NCBI RefSeq assembly: GCF_001039355.2
Contig: NW_019776157.1
Location: forward strand, 234,442 to 298,441
Source of the DNA: Lingula anatina
Taxonomy: Eukaryota > Brachiopoda > Lingulata > Lingulida > Lingulidae
Length of the DNA stretch: 64,000 bases
Direction: 5' to 3'
Shown here: piece after piece, positions 24,857 to 37,443 of the stretch
Position numbering within the stretch: the first letter of the stretch is position 1
How the letters are laid out: the number at the start of each line of letters is the position of its first letter
Notes under the pieces: generated by a model
What the model was told of the DNA's origin: nothing
Seen by the model: the letters and a program-made list of their open reading frames with translations, nothing else
The model's database searches: none
Program-made: the position numbers and the translations under genes

Positions 24857-27800
24857 CAATCATCATACCTCAACAAATCCACTTTGTTCTCTGTGCTCAC
24901 CACCTCCACCCCTCCCCCTGGGGTATTAGGCTTGTATATCCACCTGACATCTGGCTCTGTAGACTTGACTATATCTTGTATATACTGGGAATACTGGGCT
25001 GGCATTACATAGCAGGGGAGATAGAGCTGGGTGGTCTTTAAATCTGAAAGGAGAAATATTGGACAATAAAACACCACCAAACTATTGACAAAAGTTTTTC
25101 TACATATCTGAGAAGTATTTGGAATTAAGTCTTGTGGGAGAATAAGGTTATTTGGAAATGAATGATTTATAACACTTAAACATGCCTGCTACATGTGATC
25201 AGGATATTCACATGTTGGTACAAATGTTCTTAAAACTAAAACATTCCTTTCTGAAACAATAACATTGTCTTGTGATTCTATAGTCATTCTATAAACAAAA
25301 GCCATCTTTTCTCCAGCAAAGACAATATTGGGCCTTTTTATTTAAATGAGTCAAACATTTCTTTACACAATTTCAGAATATGGAAGGGATGGATATTTCT
25401 TCATATACTTTATGTTACTTTGTATTTCTACAAAATTATTCATTTATTTATTCATTTTTAGAATTATTACAAATCCGATGACATCCTTGTTTAATGTTTT
25501 TACCTGGAATGTTAGACACTGCATTCATTGTGTTACACAAGGCATCCTTCCTCCACAAAGTGCCTCGGACTCCTGGAATTCTGTTCACCTAGAAAACATT
25601 TGTTAATAACAAAATTACACTTCAGCAATATTTTTTCATTTTACCCTAGCTACAGATATTGATTAGCGTAATGTTGTAAAACACTGAAACAATTAGGGCA
25701 CTGTGAGCGAGTGTATTGTGTTGGTGAAATGGTAATAAATTTCAAGATATTAACCTATCAGACATATAGCATAATGCTTAGGCAGGTACAGGCATTTCCA
25801 GATGGCAATGACTGATGAGGAAAAAGCAACACCCATATATAAGGGGTGCAGTCAAATGTTTAAATATAATTACAGATTGCCTGCACCCTACAACTTATGA
25901 TTAATAAAATCACACATACCTTCTGATAGTTGTATAATTTTCGATATTCTTCTCGTCTCAGACAGTAGCCATTATCACCATCAGTGAAGGAAAGGCACAG
26001 TAACACCAGCCAGTCATCTCTGACGCCCATCCCTACAGTGGCACTACCACCATCCTCCTCTTCTGAAAATGAAAATATATCACAAATATTTAAACGATTG
26101 GAACTTAGACTTATTACATATTTGATAACACATTTGATGTCATATTTGATGTCATATTTTCAGTTGGTAAGTATGAACTGCAGCAGACTGGTGTTTTGCT
26201 GTCAAAATTATAATTTCTCCTATTGTTTGAATACTATAAAAACCAATGCATTTTAATGACATAAAGATGTTAACCATTTACTAATTTTAAAGGTATGGAG
26301 AATTTTTCATTGTCTTATTTTACGGATTTGAATATAGTGCTTGTGCCATTATAACTAAGTATATTAAAACAAAAGACTATTTCCAAACAATATTTTGAAA
26401 AGAAATACCTCAACAAGCTGGGTTCATGTCAGAGTCAGTTTAAGTTACTTAAAATTTGCTACTATTTCTCAAATCTATCTTACTCCCTCCATGGCCTTCC
26501 TGCACCTTCTCCCCCTGTTGTCTCTCATACCATACTGGTTTCCTCACGCTGAACCCATGTCCCTTCAGTACCTATAATATTGTAAAACAGAAACCATCTT
26601 TAACTTAAGCTGTCAATAAATATAATATTAATCCAGTTTCTTGATCCTTTTGGCGTGTGCAGTATTAATAACCCAAAATTACATTGTTTTAAAATTAAGT
26701 GCCACAGAAATTCTCCAATAGAGGGCCATGGGGAAAATAGCCTTTGCCATTATGTTTTTACCCACAAAAATAAAGTTTAATAATAGGTTTAATAAATTAA
26801 AAAAATAAATAGATAAAATAGACATTTTGGGTGCAATAATACTCAACTGTGTTAAGCACACAATGGACTGTTTTCCACAACATGACATACCTGTTCATAC
26901 AGGGGTAGGTCTCTGAGCACGGCCACACTGCTACCTCTGACCAGAGCCACCTTCTCTCTCCTGCCCAGACGATCTAGGTACACATCTTCTAACTGAAGAA
27001 AAAAATGTGAGGTCAATTTTAAAAACCAACTACAGGTCACCATTGCTCAAAAATACCATTGCCATTTCAAATTTATATTGATAAGGGGCAAAATACTCAT
27101 GAATTTAAGAAGACTACTTCTGATTTAGCCTGTGTCAATTTTCAATCTTATTTTTGGTCTTAAATTCAACACAAACTTTCAACTTTAATTCTTTTGTGGC
27201 ACAGAGCCCAAGGTTTTGTTTCATAAAAAAACTAAAACTGCAATTGAAAGGCTGAAATTGAAAGAAATATATTGCTCTTGCCTTATAAAACAAAAGAAAT
27301 ATCTTATTTTTTAGTCCAGTAGTTATTTTAATTTGCACAATTCAAACTAAAATTGCCACACCATCCATTACACATATCCATAGGCCCAATGGCAATCATT
27401 TATTTGTGATTGAATAGTTTACTTCATGTAATTAATATCCAGATATTTCAGTTTCAACACTACTTGGTGTGGCCTAAACTACTTGGGAACAAGCCTGTAA
27501 CCACATAATTGTGCCAGTGGCCCCTTAACAGACATCATTAACCTCTACAGTGAGCCACACATCAAACCAACTACCTTCTGTAGTAAAAACACGACAGATT
27601 TCCATGTGTTAGCAATAGAACCTAATAAAACCAATTTTAACCCAGCGGCTGTGCAACACATATCTACAGCGGAGAAACTTCCGCAGCAGATTTCTTCGTT
27701 TAATCCTTTTTTCACATGTCAAATACTGCAGTGTTTTAGTTTTTTTCTGAGTGATTTCTTCATTGCTCTTTTAAAAAGGTTAGCATGGTTTTAAGAGCAT

Positions 27801-30800
27801 TTTATACCAATATATCATGCTTGTGTATAATCATATGCAGAATTACTTTTCCAGAAGGTCAAAGTGAAAAAAAGTGGAAAACAGATGACTTACTGTGGTA
27901 CACAATTTTTCCAAAAATTCAGGCTGAACCTTGTATTTCATGCAAGTTTATGCACTTTTCTTATTTTTTTACTTAACAAATATCTGCTTTATTTCCTCAA
28001 TTGAAACAAAATTTTGTCTGTTTTAAGTTTTAAATCTATTCTCAAAAACTAGGAAAACTGAAGTGTGAGGAGTTAACAAAAGTGTGACCATCTCCTCCCA
28101 TCCAACTGCTCAACAGCTACACTGCACTGCACTGACATGACAATTTAAGCCAATTTGTCTCCATAAAAATTAATTAAATTTGCTTTAAGTGCACCACTCA
28201 TGTAAGAAAACAAACAAAACGAGGAAAAAAGATTACAACAACCAACAGTTGGTTAACCTCAAATATCTCGTAATAAGTAACTTGACTTCTCTGTTCACTA
28301 AACCCCACCACAATGTGTTTCCTGCAAAAGTGACAACTTAATTAACCAATTCCTGTCGAAAACTGCCACACCATCCCCTTCTGAATCAGAGGACTTAAAT
28401 TACAAACATCCCTATCTCTCAACATGTCAATTGTGTAGTCCCTTTACAATGTTTATATAACTCTGCATATCAAAATGTACCATGTTTTTATTTATTTATC
28501 TACTTATTTGTGTAATTTTAATTTTATAATTGTGTGAAGTGTGGTCTGAAGAAATATTCAAGGAAAAACAAATGTCACTTACAAAACTAAATAAATATCC
28601 TTTTGAACAACTACATCTAAAAATGTGCAAATGGGCACTAGGTGTACGAAAAAATGCTTTGAACAATGCCTGTAGAGCTGAATTTGGAAGATTTCCACTC
28701 TATTCTGATATTGCAAAACAGACACAGAGATACAGCGCCAGACTAAAAGAGCTACCTTCCAACAGATTGGTCAAAAACATTTATGAACAGGAGCAAAAAG
28801 AAAAAGGACCCTGTTGGTCTGAATCAATAAGAACATTTATACAATGTTGGGGTCTGGGCCATGAAACTGATACAGAAACACTAGATAACTTTGAAAACCT
28901 AAGAGATGCTATCAACAATAAAATTGAGGAACTATTTTGGAAAGACCTGGAAAGTGATAACTACAGTAAACTCAGGACATACAGATTACTTAAAAAAACT
29001 TACACCCATGAAAAATATCTGTCAATGAAAGTCACCCCATCAGAAATGAAGACTATTGCAAAAATGCGGATTAGTGACCACGAATTAGAAATTGAACGTG
29101 GCCGCTATACGTCCCCTAAAACCCCTACTGAAAATCGCAAGTGCCCCCACTGTAATGAAATTGAAACAGAGATCCACTTTTTACTGAAATGTGAAGAACA
29201 TAGTGACAGAAGAATTAGATTAATGATACCTCCTGAGCAGAAAACAGATCATGAAAAAATTCAGTGGCTGCTCAGTCCAAAAAGTGAATCATGTTTGAGA
29301 ACATTATATCTTTATATAACTGAAAGTTTGAAAAAACGACACACCCACCAACAGCAATAGTTGTTTTATTCTGTGCTGCTTCCCAGTAAACATTCAATAC
29401 GTATTGTATAGATTTGTATAATTGTTGCTAATTTGTTATGACTAGTGTAGAGAGCCTGTGAAATGTAATATGTATGCATTTTAGTGCTCAATAAAGATTA
29501 TTATTATTATTATTATTATTATATGTAGCTTGATAATACCATGTACACTATACTTAAAATCAATAAAGTTTTTTTTCTTCCCTTTACAACTTCTCCCAAA
29601 ATCCTACCCCTGAGATAAAATGAGCTTTTTCAGGGGTTAATCAGGGGGTTGGGGTGGTGGGTGTTGTCTTCTTTTTAAAAAGAGCATAAGGCTAGGCCCC
29701 ATATACACCCCTTCAAAAAAATTATATTTTAAAACAAAAGTACTTATAGTGTTTTAGTTTAAATTCTGGTGTACATTAGCTGAGGATAACAGACAAGTAG
29801 TAGTCCACATAAATAAGTATCCTAGCTTTGTTTCACTAAACATTTTTATGGTTATGTTGTAAACAACTCATTACTGAACAGATCCAAGCAAAAGAGGGGG
29901 GGGGGGGGGTTCTAGAGGATGAGAAACAGATGACAGGGATCATCACATCATTAAAGTAGAATGGCTTAAGCACCCCTGACCTTCAGTCAGAAATCAAAGG
30001 TGTGTAAAGTCAGTCATCTGGAAATTGCTCTTCCGGATTTCTCTTTTGATATTCTTTAAACAATTTTATTTTGCGGCAAAATTGCAGTCAGTTCCTGGAG
30101 TTTTGATACTGATGCTTTAATGTAACTCGTAAGGTGTGGACATCTTCGACTTTGTTTTTGTTTTTAAATTTCAAAGAAAAACTAAATCCTGACAATTAAA
30201 GAGAACATACTAGCTTTTGATCAAGCAGTGCAAAAGAGTGAATATAAATAAAAGAGTGTTTATTCAAAAGTGTATAAAAACATGCATGAAATAAATGGCA
30301 TATATCTTTTCATTTCAATGAATGAAGAACTGTATGGCAGAGAGCAGTTGAAAATATCACATTTTAGGAGGGGTACCTTCAATTTGTGAAGGAGGCTTGC
30401 CATTAAAGGTGTGGTCACTCTTACAGATTACTGAATGAAGAACACCATCTGCTCTTTTTTATTTCCAGGTGGTTTTTTCAGCTAGCATGATAAAGACCAT
30501 GTGGCCAGTCTAATCACCTACTATCTTTTCTGTTTCAGGGAACAGAAGATGAAGAACATTCTTGGCCCTGTGTTTGAATTAATGAAGGAAAAGTGAATCT
30601 GTCTTTATATTGGGTGGTTTTAATCTAAGACTGGATGAAAACCAAATTCATTTTAGGCCATTTAATTTCATCTACACACTCATACTACAAAATGTATATA
30701 TGATACAGTCAACATGGCTGGTTTATATACAGATCTCTGCATCAGTACCTTCCACATAAGTGAATACTTGTAAATCAAAGTACACCAGCAAAAGTCAAAA

Positions 30801-33800
30801 TTTCTTTCAAAAAGAATCTTGAATAAACTGAGTTGAAGGCAATAGACTGAATGGGGCTGAACTGTGATGGTTTTCTCACCCTGCATGCAATAGACATAAG
30901 CTGAAATTCCAACAATTTGGAGAACTGGGATGTTTTGGAAAAGGTCACTTACCAAATAAGAGCTAGCTAGGACAGCTGAGGTCAACCAATACCCTAGTGC
31001 AGTGACCCCTCACTGGATATTCTGCTACTAGTGACCAGTTTTTCTACTGCCCTTATCAATCAACAATTACACGTAGGGGAAAAACTAGAGGAATGGTGTC
31101 CTTAGGCAATTACTAACTCATCATTATCCATCAAGACTGTGATATCTCGTGGGGCACTGATCAATTTAAAACTGGCGTCCTTTTTGTAATGTAATGACTG
31201 AGAGACAAATGAGTACCTCATCAACATTAATTGCAGTTGTTATTCTTCTGAGTTGGAAACACTTGAAAATTACATTCGATGCATTTGTCATTGTTGAAGA
31301 AAGACAGAGGCTGTGAATTAAGCAAATAAACCTAGTCTTGTGAAAGCACTGGTGTACCAGTTGACAATACACATTTGCCATTCTGATTTCATCTTAGACC
31401 TTCATATAGCAATTTAAAAGTGAGTTTATAAATATTGATTGTAATTCTGCCAACAATTTTCTGCATGGTGTATATGTATGGTGTATTTTGGTAATAACAG
31501 AAATGTTGAAATTTCCAGTCAACACCAATTAATGCATTCTCTGCCTCTGGTGTAGTGAGCCTAGCTTCACCAGCTGAACCTTAGAGAAATTTGGGCCTAT
31601 CTTCACTTTATTCTGTGCAGGTATCCTGGTGATCAGGTCAGGTGTATCACCCCAGGATCACTACACTTTCAGGTGTGTACAGGGATTTAATGTCACATCT
31701 CATTCTCACCTGCATACACCTTGACTGCACTTAAAGGGATAGTCACACCTTCATTTACATCCCACGTACATGTGTTAATTCATAGGTAACAAGAATAGAG
31801 CAGGGGTTTATCATCCCATCTCACCTTTATCTATATTGGGACGTAAGTTATGTAAAGTTATATAGAAATAGATTTTAGTTCAAGCTGCAGTCAGACAAAT
31901 AATCACCTTTTTGTGAGAAAGAGTGTGTGTGTAAGAGGAGAGTGAGTCTGCATTTACCACATTTGGGTATATGTACATTCCTATACTGAAATTTTTCAAT
32001 AAAAAAAAAATAAAATAAAATAATAATAATCACCTTTTTTATGCTGGTTCAGACTCAATAACATTGGATAACACAGTGTCCACTATTATATAAATGCACA
32101 ATGACACAAAAACAAGAAGAAAAACATATCAAGCGGTTTCTAGTTAATGGAAATTCAGTCATAATTTTTTTCATTTCTTTATATCTGAAAGGGCATTCAG
32201 AACACATGATCCGCAGACTGTAGATAACCTGTCAACTGAATACGGTGGACCCCAGAACTCCGTTCTGAAAGCACTCAAATTTTACCTAGAGCAGACCTTT
32301 TTACCAGCAAAAAGGGCAATTTGTTCACCTCCCCCCCCCCCCAAAAAAAAAAAAAAAAGAAANCTGAGCCCAAGGGTTTGTTTCATAAAAAACTAAAACT
32401 GCAATTGAAAGGCCGAAATTGAAAGAAATATATTGCTCTTGCCTTATAAAACAAAAGAAATATCTTATTTTTTAGTCCAGTAGTTACTTTAATTTGCACC
32501 ATTCAAACTAAAATTTCCACACCATCCATTACACATATCCATAGGCCCAATCATTTATTTGTGATTGAATAGTTTACTTCATGTAATTAATATCCAGATA
32601 TTTCAGTTTCAACACTACTTGGTGTGGCCTAAACTACTTGGGAACATGCCTGTAACCACATAATTGTGCCAGTGGCCCCTTAACAGACATCATTAACCTC
32701 TACAGTGAGCCACACATCAAACCAACTACCTTCTGTAGTAAAAACACGACAGATTTCCATGTGTTAGCAATAGAACCTAATAAAACCCAATTCAACCCAG
32801 CGGCTGTGCAACACATATCTACAGCGGAGAAACTTCCGCAGCAGATTTCTTCGTTTAATCCTTTTTTCACATGTCAAATACTGCAGTGTTTTAGTTTTTT
32901 TCTGAGTGATTTCTTCATTGCTCTTTTAAAAAGGTTAGCATGGTTTTAAGAGCATTTTATACCAATATATCATGCTTGCGTATAATGCAGAATTACTTTT
33001 CCAGAAGGTCAAAGTGAAAAAAAGTGGAAAACAGATGATTTACTGTGGTACACAATTTTTCCAAAAATTCAGGCTGAACCTTGTATTTCATGCAAGTTTA
33101 TGCACTTTTCTTATTTTTTTACTTAACAAATATCTGCTTTATTTCCTCAATTGTAACAAAATTTTGTCTGTTTTATGTTTTAAATCTATTCTCAAAAACT
33201 AGGAAAACTGAAGTGTGAGGAGTTAACAAAAGTGTGACCATCTCCTCCTATCCAACTGCTCAACAGCTACACTGCACTGCACTGACATGACAATTTAAGC
33301 CAATTTGTCTCCATAAAAATTAATTAAATTTGCTTTAAGTGCACCACTCATGTAAGAAAACAAACAAAACGAGGAAAAAAGATTACAACAACCAACAGTT
33401 GGTTAACCTCAAATATCTCGTAATAAGTAACTTGACTTCTCTGTTCACTAAACCCCACCACAATGTGTTTCCTGCAAAAGTGACAACTTAATTAACCAAT
33501 TCCTGTCGAATACTGCCACACCATCCCCTTCTGAATCAGAGGACTTAAATTACAAACATCCCTATCTCCTAACATGTCAATTGTGTAGTCCCTTTACAAT
33601 GTTTATATTACTGTGCATATCAAAATGTACCATGTTTTTATTTATTTATCTACTTATTTGTGTAATTGTAATTTTATAATTATATGTAGCTTGATAATAC
33701 CATGTACACTATACTTTATATCAATAAAGTTTTTCTTCTTCCCTTTACAACTTCTCCCAAAAGCCTACCCCTGAGATAAAATGAGCTTTTTCAGGGGTAA

Positions 33801-36800
33801 ATCAGGGGGGTGGGGTGGTGGGTGTTGTCTTTTTTTTAAAAAGAGCATAAGGCTGGGCCCCATATACACCCCTTCAAAAAATTATATTTTAAAACAAAAG
33901 TACTTATAGTGTTTTAGTTTAAATTCTGGTGTACATTAGCTGAAGATAACAGACAAGTAGTAGTCCACATAAATAAGTATCCTAGTTCTGTTTCACTAAA
34001 CATTTTTATGGTTATGTTGTAAACAACTCATTACTGAACAGATCCAAGCAAAAGAGGAGGGGTTCTAGAGGATGAGAAACAGATGACAGGGATCATCACA
34101 TCATTAAAATAGAATGGCTTAAGGACCCCTGACCTTCAGTCAGAAATCAAAGGTGTGTAAAGTCAGTCATCTGGAAATTGCTCTTCCGGATTTCTCTTTT
34201 GATATTCTTTAAACAATTTTATTTTGCGGCAAAATTGCAGTCAATTCCTGGACTTTTGATACTGATGCTTTAATGTAACTCGTACGGTGTGGACATCTTC
34301 GACTTTGTTTTTGTTTTTTTTTAATTTCAAAGAAAAACTAAATCCTGACAATTAAAGAGAACATGCTAGCTTTTGATCAAGCAGTGCAAAATAGTGAATA
34401 TAAATAAAAGTGTTTATTCAAAAGTGTATAAAAACATGCATGAAATAAATGGCATATATCTTTTCATTTCAATGAATGAAGAACTGTATGGCAGAGAGCA
34501 GTTGTAAATATCACATTTTAGGAGGGGTACCTTCAATTTGTGAAGGAGGCTTGCCATTAAAGGTGTGGTCACTCTTACAGATTACTGAATGAAGAACACC
34601 ATCTGCTCTTTTTTATTTCCAGGTGTTTTTTTCAGCTAGCATGATAAAGACCATGAGCCCAGTCTAATCACCTACTATCTTTTCTGTTTCAGGGAACAGA
34701 AGATGAAGAACATTCTTGGCCCTGTGTTTGAATTAATGAAGGGAAAGTGAATCCATCTTTATATTGGGTGGTTTTAATCTAAGACTGGATGAGAACCAAA
34801 TTCATTTTAGGTCATTTAATTTTACTTACACATTCATAGTACACAATGTATATGACACAGTTGATATGGCTGGTCTATATTACAGATCTCTGCATCGGTA
34901 CCTTCCACATAAGTGAATGCTTGTTAATCAAAGTACACCAGCAAAAGTCAAAATTTCTTTCAAAAAGAATCTTGAATAAACTGAGTTGAAGGCAATAGAC
35001 TGAATGGGGCCGAACTGTGATAGTTTTCTCACCCTGCATGCAATAGACATAAGCTGAAATTCCAACAATTTGGAGAACTGGGATGTTTTGGAAAAGGTCA
35101 CTTACCAAATAAGAGCTAGCTAGGACAGCTGAGGTCAACCAATACCCTAGTGCAGTGACCCCTCACTGGATGTTCTGCAACTAGTGACCAGTTTTCCTAC
35201 TGCCCTTATCAATCAACAATTACACGTAGGGGAAAAACTAGAGGAATGGTGTCCTTAGGCAATTACTAACTCATCATTATCCATCAAGACTGTGATATCT
35301 CGTGGGACGCTGGTCAATTTAAAACTGGCGTCCTTTTTGTAATGTAATGACTGAGAGACAAATGAGTACCTCATCAACATTAATTGCAGTTGTTAATATT
35401 TTTCTAAGTTGGAAACACTTGAAAATTGCAATTGATGCATTTGTCATTGTTGAAGAAAGACAAAGGGCTGTGAATTAAACAAATAAACCTACTAGTCTTG
35501 TGAAAGCACTGGTGTACCAGTTAACAATACAAATTTGCCATTCTGATTTTATCTCAGACCTTCAAATAACAATTTTTAAGTGGGTTTATAAATATTGATT
35601 GTAATTCTGCCAACAATTTTATACATGGTGTATGTATGGTGTATTTTGGTAATAACAGAAATGTTGTAATTTCCAGTCAACACCAATTATGTAATGCATT
35701 CTCTGCCTCTGGTGTAGTGAGCCTAGCTTCACCAGCTGAACCTTAGAGAAATTTGGGCCTATCTCCACTTTATTCTGCACAGGTATCCTGGTGATCAGGT
35801 CAGGTGTATCACCCCAGGATCACTACACTTTCAGGTGTGTACAGGGATTTAATGTCACATCTCATTCTCACCTGCATACACCTTTACTGCACTTAAAGGG
35901 ATAGTCACACCTTGATTTACATCCCACGTACGTGTGTTTAATTCATAGGTAACAAGAATAGAGCAGGGATTTATCATCCCATCTCACCTTTATCTATATT
36001 GGGACTTAAGTTATGTGATATTATATAGAGATACATGTAGAGTTTAGTTCAAGATGCAGTCGGAAAAATAATTTACTTTTTTATGCTGGTTCAGACTCAA
36101 TAACATTGGATAACACAATGTCCAATCTTATTTAAATGCACAATGACAACAAAACAAGAAGAAAAACATACAAAGCAGTTTCTAGTTGATGGAAATTCAG
36201 TCTTAATTTTCTTCATTTCATTCTATATCTAAGAGTGCATTCAGACTAGATGATCTGCCAACTGAATATGGCCAACCCAGTAAGTCCACAGATCATCCGT
36301 TCTGAAAGCGCTCATATTTTACCTAGAGCAGACCTTTTTACCAGCAAAAAGGGTAATTCGTTCACCCCCCCCCTTCCCCCAGTACTTATAAAATGTAAAA
36401 CAAGTATTCATAAGATACAATATTACAATCGAAAATGCTTTCATCTGACATGCTAAGGTTACTTGGTGAGAGCCCCATGTGTGAGGCACAGATCTCAGTA
36501 AGAAATAACTGGAGAAGATAACACATAACTAGGATGTCCTGAGAGACCCCTGGGATAGAAAAGTCCTTGAAATAGTGCTAAAGAGCAATTATGTGCTTCA
36601 TTGATGATCTTTACTCTAATTAACCCAGACAAACTGGAAACCTCATTCAGGTATCAGATGGTTCCCAATTCCCATGAGGAGAAATTTGATCAATGGGTGT
36701 AAGAAACATGTGGAAGAAGTTGTACAGTTACCTAATCAATGAAAGATTTGGTGTAACACCCAAAGATCCTTGAATGGTTGGCAGATCATGTTATCTCTTA

Positions 36801-37396
36801 AGTTGAGCATTTGTTTGATCATTAAAAAATAACTCTTGACATTAGAATGTATGAAATGATGAAACAACCTTGCAAAAATATGTGATAATATGAAAATAAT
36901 TGGATTCAGTTTTTTTAATTACTGAGGTTTTTTCTTCAAAATTTTTCTGTTTTAAGTTGAGAATTAGTCATGTTGAAAATATGCAAACATATAACATACA
37001 AGAATTGCTTTGCTACCTCTTGGTCAAAACCTTTCAGATTTACTAAGCATGTAGCCTAATGTTGTACAGACACAGATGTGTCTGTACATATNAATGCTCA
37101 TCAGTTGGTTCACTCACCCCAAATTCAGTTCAATTTACAAGTAACTTTTCTCACCTTAAACTTTCACTCATTAGATTATGCATTCAGCACAATGAAATAA
37201 GGAAAATGTCTTGTATGGTAAGTGAATTAGTCAGAAACTGCACATGAGTCCACAGCAAGAACTGCTTCTACTACAAGATCATCTCGTCAAGAGAATGGGT
37301 ATCTTATCTATAGGAGACATTTAAATTTGCTTTAAAACTGTTCAGCCAGCAAATTGCACACACACATATGTACAGTATGTGTGAGCATGCGTGTTT

Positions 37397-37443
<47 letters not shown>

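Larger units (their letters stand above)
27203..32345. repeat. First copy of a tandemly duplicated block in CPED1 intron 1
   Basis: Collinear with 32365-36375 at a few percent divergence. It is longer by about 1.1 kb because it carries a LINE fragment (28532-29520) and a short retroposed insert (31913-32024). The copy ends in a poly-C/poly-A tract and an N, so it may be a second haplotype assembled in tandem. Confidence 0.9.

Noticed and set aside
27606-27794. 62-codon frame repeated at 32761-32949
   Set aside because: It is conserved only because it is inside the duplicated intron block; the next frame differs between the copies.
30680-30985. 101-codon minus-strand frame, also at 34875-35138
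   Set aside because: Same reason: part of the duplicated intron block, disrupted differently in the second copy, and no family match.
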